DNA of 64,000 bases from Mesorhizobium sp. WSM2240 (lineage in GTDB: Bacteria; Pseudomonadota; Alphaproteobacteria; Rhizobiales; Rhizobiaceae). Of this stretch, positions 60,302 to 64,000 are shown piece by piece (position 1 is the first letter of the stretch; every line of letters starts with the position of its first letter). The position numbers were made by a program, and so were the translations under genes. The notes under the pieces were generated by a model, which saw only the letters and a list, made by a program, of their open reading frames with translations, had not been told where the DNA came from and did not search any database. The stretch spans positions 3,596,001 through 3,660,000 of the forward strand of contig NZ_CP159253.1 of assembly GCF_040438645.1 (NCBI RefSeq), in the 5' to 3' direction.

Positions 60302-62250
60302 TAGTCAGGCCGGCTAAATCCCGCCGACTCCAGCCCTTGATGGATTTCGGGCAAATCGAGGTTTGCAAGGAAAGCTTGCACCGCCGGTCGCTCCTTGCGA
60401 GCCGAGACCAAGGCGAAATCGTAGTGCTCTTCGGTCAGCGGAATGAACCCAAGCCCAGCGGCTCGCGCGACCGGCGCGATGGTGACGCCCCAGTCGGCGC
60501 GGTTCTGCGCCACTGCCGCAGCGACGGCATTGTGCGAACGTGGCTGGTTCCAGTAGCCGTCGGGGCGCGCCGAACCAAGCAGCTTGTCGATCAGGATGCG
60601 CGTCCCCGAGCCCTGGTTGCGGTTGACCATCATGCAATCGGGATCGGCAAGCGCGGCGCGCACCGCCTCCTCTGCACCGCTCCCCTCGAAGCGCACGTCC
60701 CCCGGGCGGTAGACGATGCCCTGCATGCGCCGCCAGCCTTGTACGAGTTCGAGGCCGTCGCTCAGGAACGGCGCATTGTAGCTTTGCGTGTTGGTATCGA
60801 AGAGGTGGATCGGCGCAATATCGCATTCACCCCGCTTGGCGGCGGCCAAGCCGCCTAGGCTTCCGACCGCGATCGACCTCACCGTCAGGCCGGCCCCAAA
60901 CAGTGCGCCCACGACCAGATCGAGGCCGGTGCAGTTGCTGCCGATCACGACGAGATCGGGAACGCGGACGTGCGGCGTGAACAGCGTGACCGGCGTCTCG
61001 CTGCCGGCCGGCAAATGGTCGGCCAATGCCTCGATACGGATGAAGCCGTCCGCCTGGGCAAAAGACGTTATCGCCCCCGAGCCCTTGCCGGTCGGATAAG
61101 CGACCAGCCCTTTCTCTCCCTCGACCAGCGATACCATCACGAATTCCGTGCGGCCGAGTTCGGAAGGAATGCGGAACGGAATGCTTGCCGCGACCTGGGC
61201 TTCGGTTCGCGGCGGCAGGCCCGCCATGCGGCGCAGCACAGGTACGATCATGTCGTGGAAAGTGAACATGGCCGAAGTCGGAAATCCCGGCAGGATGACG
61301 ACCGGCTTGCCGTCGCAAACGGCGAGGCAGAGCGGTTTCCCCGGCTTCAGCGCCACGCCGTGGGCGACGATGCCGGGCTGTCCGAGGCGGTTGACGATGC
61401 GATGGCTGACGTCGCCTGCGCCCTTCGACGTTCCGCCCGACAGGATCAGCATGTCGTGCGTCGCAAGCGCTTCGCTCATGGCCGCCTCCAGCGTGGCCTC
61501 GTCATCGGGAATCGCGCCGAGAAAGGTCGCCTCCCCGCCATTTTCAGTTACCGCCGCGCTGACAATCGCACCGTTGGCGTCGTAGATGCCGGCGGGCCGC
61601 AGGGGCTGCCCCGGCTGGACGAGTTCGTCGCCGGTAGACAGAACGGCAACGCGCAGCTTGCGCGCGACAGTCACCAGCGCAATTCCGCAGGCCGCAAGCA
61701 TACCGATCTCCCGCGATCCGATCACCATTCCGGCGCGCAGCAGGACCTCACCCCGGGCGATGTCGGAACCGGCATACGATACGAACTGGCCGGGCGAAGC
61801 TCCGCGCCTGACCTCGATCGCGTCACCTTCCGTTGGCTGTGTGTGCTCCACCATCACGACGGCATCAGAGCCGCGCGGCACGGGTCCGCCCGTCGAGATG
61901 GAGGTTGCAGTACCTGCGAGCACGGGCAGTTGCGGGGCGACGCCGCAGGCGATCGTTTCGCGGTTGAGCAGGAGCCGGGCGGGGACCGCTTCGGACGCGG
62001 TGGTTAGGTCGGCGGCGCGAACCGCAAAACCGTCGACGTTCGAACGATCGAAGGGAGGCACGTCGATGGGCGCAATGACATCGTTGGCAAGCGCCAGGCC
62101 CAGCGCATCCGCCAGCATCCGTTCCTCGGCCGGGATCGGTCGCGGAAATAGCGCAGCCTCGAACCGGGCCAGCGCCTCATCGCGCGACAGAACCGTCAGA
62201 AACTGCTCCTGGCCGGTATCTTGGCGGGTGGGAACTGGAGAACTGATCAT
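60301..62250 (-). CDS. MoeA fused to a C-terminal periplasmic-binding-like domain
   Basis: This 649-residue fusion has a MoeA part (about 15-425) with a complete catalytic set: DVPPFDRSNVDGFA (Asp73), STGGPVPRGSDAVVMVEHTQP, VLSTGDELVQPG, YDANG, LSGGTSKGAGD, LKPGKPLCLA and LPGFPTSAM. From about 430 a LysR-effector/PBP-like domain follows (VVIGSNCTGLDLVVGALFGAG, RGECDIAPIHLFD, MMVNRNQGSGTRILIDKLLG, SHNAVAAAVAQNRADWGVTI). This architecture is known in bacteria and archaea; the added domain may bind an oxyanion or pterin. The start at 62250 is 10 bp after the upstream gene. The stop sits on the right edge of the mobile element. Confidence 0.9.
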   Translation of the reverse strand: MISSPVPTRQDTGQEQFLTVLSRDEALARFEAALFPRPIPAEERMLADALGLALANDVIAPIDVPPFDRSNVDGFAVRAADLTTASEAVPARLLLNRETIACGVAPQLPVLAGTATSISTGGPVPRGSDAVVMVEHTQPTEGDAIEVRRGASPGQFVSYAGSDIARGEVLLRAGMVIGSREIGMLAACGIALVTVARKLRVAVLSTGDELVQPGQPLRPAGIYDANGAIVSAAVTENGGEATFLGAIPDDEATLEAAMSEALATHDMLILSGGTSKGAGDVSHRIVNRLGQPGIVAHGVALKPGKPLCLAVCDGKPVVILPGFPTSAMFTFHDMIVPVLRRMAGLPPRTEAQVAASIPFRIPSELGRTEFVMVSLVEGEKGLVAYPTGKGSGAITSFAQADGFIRIEALADHLPAGSETPVTLFTPHVRVPDLVVIGSNCTGLDLVVGALFGAGLTVRSIAVGSLGGLAAAKRGECDIAPIHLFDTNTQSYNAPFLSDGLELVQGWRRMQGIVYRPGDVRFEGSGAEEAVRAALADPDCMMVNRNQGSGTRILIDKLLGSARPDGYWNQPRSHNAVAAAVAQNRADWGVTIAPVARAAGLGFIPLTEEHYDFALVSARKERPAVQAFLANLDLPEIHQGLESAGFSRPD

Positions 62251-62260
62251 TGCAACGGAC

Positions 62261-63391
62261 TCATCTAAAAACGTGGAGCAGAAAGGCGCGCACCGGTGTT
62301 CCGGCAGCATAACCCTCACTGCCGCCTGGGACGGCAAGCCATGCGTCCGCCGAGCGCATCGCTTCCAGCGAGAAATCCCCTATCGCAAGCGGCGCCCATC
62401 TGTCTTGTTCCTGCTTCAGGAGGACGACCTCGGCCAGTCCGACCGCGGACGAGATTTTTCGCGCCAGCGGCAGGACTATGTCTCGCCGGGCACTCCTGCC
62501 TGACAAGCGGTCGATGACCGGCTGAACCAGCGCGAGAAAGGCGGCAGAGGCCTGATCGGGCGCGCCGGGCAGAGCGATGATCGGGACCGCGTCGAGCCGG
62601 CCGATAGCCGCGGTTCGGCCGGGCTGGAGCGCTATGTTGTGGGCGATGAGCGCCCCGCGCGCAGCAAGCGCTTCGGCTGTTACGTCGGCACGCCCCCCAC
62701 CAGTGCCTCCAATCATGATGATCAGATCGCCGGCTGCACTCTTGAGGGCCTCGGCGAGGGAGCTGGCGTCGCGCGCGACCGTTTCTATATCGCCCACCGT
62801 CGCGCCGGAGGCCCTTGTGCTGTCGGCGATAAAGTGCGCCGTCAAAGTCTCGCCCGCCGGGGCAGCGACATCGATCACGCGCACGTCCGGTGCCCGCACT
62901 GCGATTTCGCTAGTCCCCACACTCCGCGCAGCCAGAAGGTCCGCGGCCGACAGCCTCTGCCCTGCGATGATGAGCGGTCGGCCGGCTTCCATGTCCTCGC
63001 CAGTGCGTCGCACGCCTTGGCCAGGAACAGCTTCCGCAAACACCTGGGGCATCGGGCCGCTGCTATCGATGAGGTCGGCGTCGAGAACGCAGTCGCATCC
63101 CTCCGGCATGGCGTCGCCTGCCTCTACCCACACCGGGACAGCCGTCAGCGGCAGCGGCGAATAGGACGACGCACCGGCAAGATCGAGCGCGCGACATGCC
63201 CAGCCATCCGCTTTTGCTGTGTCTCGGGAAGGCTGCGGGTGTGCCAGCAACGGCATGGCGGCGCCGACACGTCCGAGCGCCCGGTCGAGCGGCAAAAAAC
63301 TGGGCGCAACCGGCGCCAGTCCGTCGAGGAGTGCGCCAAGCGCCGCTTCGAGACTGGTCAGCGCGCCAATGGAAGGCTGCATTCTCATCAT
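62261..63391 (-). CDS. Degenerate MoeA paralogue / molybdopterin-binding protein
   Basis: This 376-residue protein has the MoeA domain order but lacks most catalytic motifs. The PPFxxSxxDGYA motif is reduced to QPSRDTAKADGWACRA. The STGDEL and following DxN stretch is replaced by AAPAGETLTAHFIADSTRA. Only MIGGTGGGRADVTAEAL, LQPGRTAAIG and IALPGAPDQASAAF resemble the pterin-binding end. It lies 42 bp downstream of the tungstate-binding-protein gene and 10 bp upstream of the MoeA fusion, so the three form an operon. It may be a partner or chaperone rather than an enzyme. Confidence 0.82.
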   Translation of the reverse strand: MMRMQPSIGALTSLEAALGALLDGLAPVAPSFLPLDRALGRVGAAMPLLAHPQPSRDTAKADGWACRALDLAGASSYSPLPLTAVPVWVEAGDAMPEGCDCVLDADLIDSSGPMPQVFAEAVPGQGVRRTGEDMEAGRPLIIAGQRLSAADLLAARSVGTSEIAVRAPDVRVIDVAAPAGETLTAHFIADSTRASGATVGDIETVARDASSLAEALKSAAGDLIIMIGGTGGGRADVTAEALAARGALIAHNIALQPGRTAAIGRLDAVPIIALPGAPDQASAAFLALVQPVIDRLSGRSARRDIVLPLARKISSAVGLAEVVLLKQEQDRWAPLAIGDFSLEAMRSADAWLAVPGGSEGYAAGTPVRAFLLHVFR

Positions 63392-63432
63392 GCCGGATGA
63401 TGGGGCAGATGCGAACCGCTTTGCAACCGACT

Positions 63433-64000
63433 TCAGGAGCGCTCCCGCTCGGCATTCGGAAAGAAAAGCTGCTGGCCGTCAATGTTGTATTCGGCAATCG
63501 CCTGCTGTCCTTCCGGCGAGATCAGCCAATCGATGAAGCTCTGGCCAAATTCGGCTTTGACGCTCGGATGCCTCTCCGGATTCACGAGCATGACGCCGTA
63601 CTGGTTGAACAGTCTTTTGTCGCCCTCGACGGCGATCTCCAGTTCGCCGCGGTTCTTGAATGAAAGCCAGGTGGCCCGGTCGGACAGTACATAGGCATCC
63701 ATGGCGCTGGCGGTGTTCAACGCCGCGCCCATGCCCTGCCCGATTTCCTTGTACCAAGGCCCCTCCATCGCAGCGATGTCGACGCCCGCCGCTTTCCAGA
63801 GCCTGAGTTCCGCGGAGTGGGTGCCGGATTTGTCGCCGCGCGAAACAAATGGCGCCTCCCTGCTCTGGATGGCTGTCAGGGCGGCTGCGATATCCGACGA
63901 TCCCTTGATGCCGGCCGGGTCGCTTTTGGGCCCGATCAGCACGAAATCATTGTACATCACATCGAAGCGTTTCACGCCAAAACCTTCTTCGACGAATTTC
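63433..64000 (-). CDS. tupA: Tungstate/molybdate-type ABC substrate-binding protein TupA (5' part outside window)
   Basis: This is the C-terminal 188 residues of a periplasmic oxyanion receptor. The sequence KFVEEGFGVKRFDVMYNDFVLIGP, then PFVSRGDKSGTHSAELRLW, GPWYKEIGQGMGAALNTASAMDAYVLSDRATWLSF and QYGVMLVNPERHP are typical of TupA-type tungstate binders. The frame continues past the right edge; the internal GTG at 63975 is not the start because the upstream codons continue the family sequence. It precedes the two MoeA-like genes on the same strand. Tungstate rather than molybdate is supported by family similarity and the Fdh1-type enzyme nearby. Confidence 0.87.
   Translation of the reverse strand, partial: KFVEEGFGVKRFDVMYNDFVLIGPKSDPAGIKGSSDIAAALTAIQSREAPFVSRGDKSGTHSAELRLWKAAGVDIAAMEGPWYKEIGQGMGAALNTASAMDAYVLSDRATWLSFKNRGELEIAVEGDKRLFNQYGVMLVNPERHPSVKAEFGQSFIDWLISPEGQQAIAEYNIDGQQLFFPNAERERS

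Noticed and set aside
1..64000. CRISPR arrays, rRNA and tRNA genes
   Set aside because: Intergenic regions were read for evenly spaced repeats and cloverleaf-like sequences. None was found by eye, though a covariance-model search would be decisive for tRNAs and small RNAs.

Overview
The window looks like a chromosomal segment of an alphaproteobacterium of the order Rhizobiales, most like Mesorhizobium and its Phyllobacteriaceae relatives. It has high G+C, dense operons with ATGA and TGATG gene overlaps, and many ABC and TRAP importers each paired with a TetR, LacI, GntR or MarR regulator. It also carries an N-acetylglutaminylglutamine amide (NAGGN) osmolyte operon and a two-subunit formate dehydrogenase of the Methylobacterium Fdh1AB type. 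The genus is inferred from protein style and gene order, not from a marker gene.

Left part (1-29,000), carbon-source uptake. At 1-3,300 a DctPQ(M) TRAP importer and an NAD-type quinate/shikimate dehydrogenase diverge from a TetR regulator, with two operator-like repeats 31 bp apart between them. At 3,365-9,510 a cytosolic GH127 beta-L-arabinofuranosidase, a LacI repressor and a CUT1 sugar importer without its own ATPase form one minus-strand operon, preceded by two near-identical 16-bp LacI-type palindromes. A complete peptide-type importer (9,939-15,697) meets an M20 amidohydrolase. A small surface-polysaccharide cluster (flippase, pyruvyltransferase, glycosyltransferase) and an orphan membrane protein follow. 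A galactofuranose/arabinofuranose-type ABC importer (ytfQ-ytfR-ytfT-yjfF) is in one operon with a GntR regulator and an L-arabinonate dehydratase-like enzyme.

Middle (29,100-45,000). A compact terminal-oxidase operon encodes a CtaG-like protein, a triheme cytochrome c, a lipoprotein subunit II with fused cytochrome c, a calcium/cation antiporter embedded between the oxidase genes, and a fused subunit I+III. Next come an aminoglycoside-phosphotransferase-like gene broken by one in-frame stop and a glycine-zipper stress protein. A second peptide importer follows, in which permease, ATPase and a P-loop-less second ATPase are fused in one polypeptide. It diverges from an allantoate/N-carbamoyl-type amidohydrolase.

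Right part (45,000-64,000). MarR-asnO-ngg-M42 peptidase form the NAGGN osmoprotection locus. The remainder is a formate dehydrogenase and tungsten/molybdenum-cofactor island: fdh1A, fdh1B, tusA-like, moeA, fdhD, mobA, a MoeA fused to a periplasmic-binding-like domain, a degenerate MoeA paralogue, and a tungstate-binding protein cut by the window edge. Between the convergent mobA and moeA genes sits a 2,062-bp element with 16-bp terminal inverted repeats and a TA target duplication. It carries a decayed IS5-family transposase end, internal hairpin repeats and one intact passenger gene (a type-1 binding protein without a signal peptide). Excising it in silico restores mobA and moeA as directly convergent genes with overlapping stop codons. 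This element, the fused importer and the unusual oxidase are the most interesting items. No rRNA, tRNA or CRISPR array was recognised.
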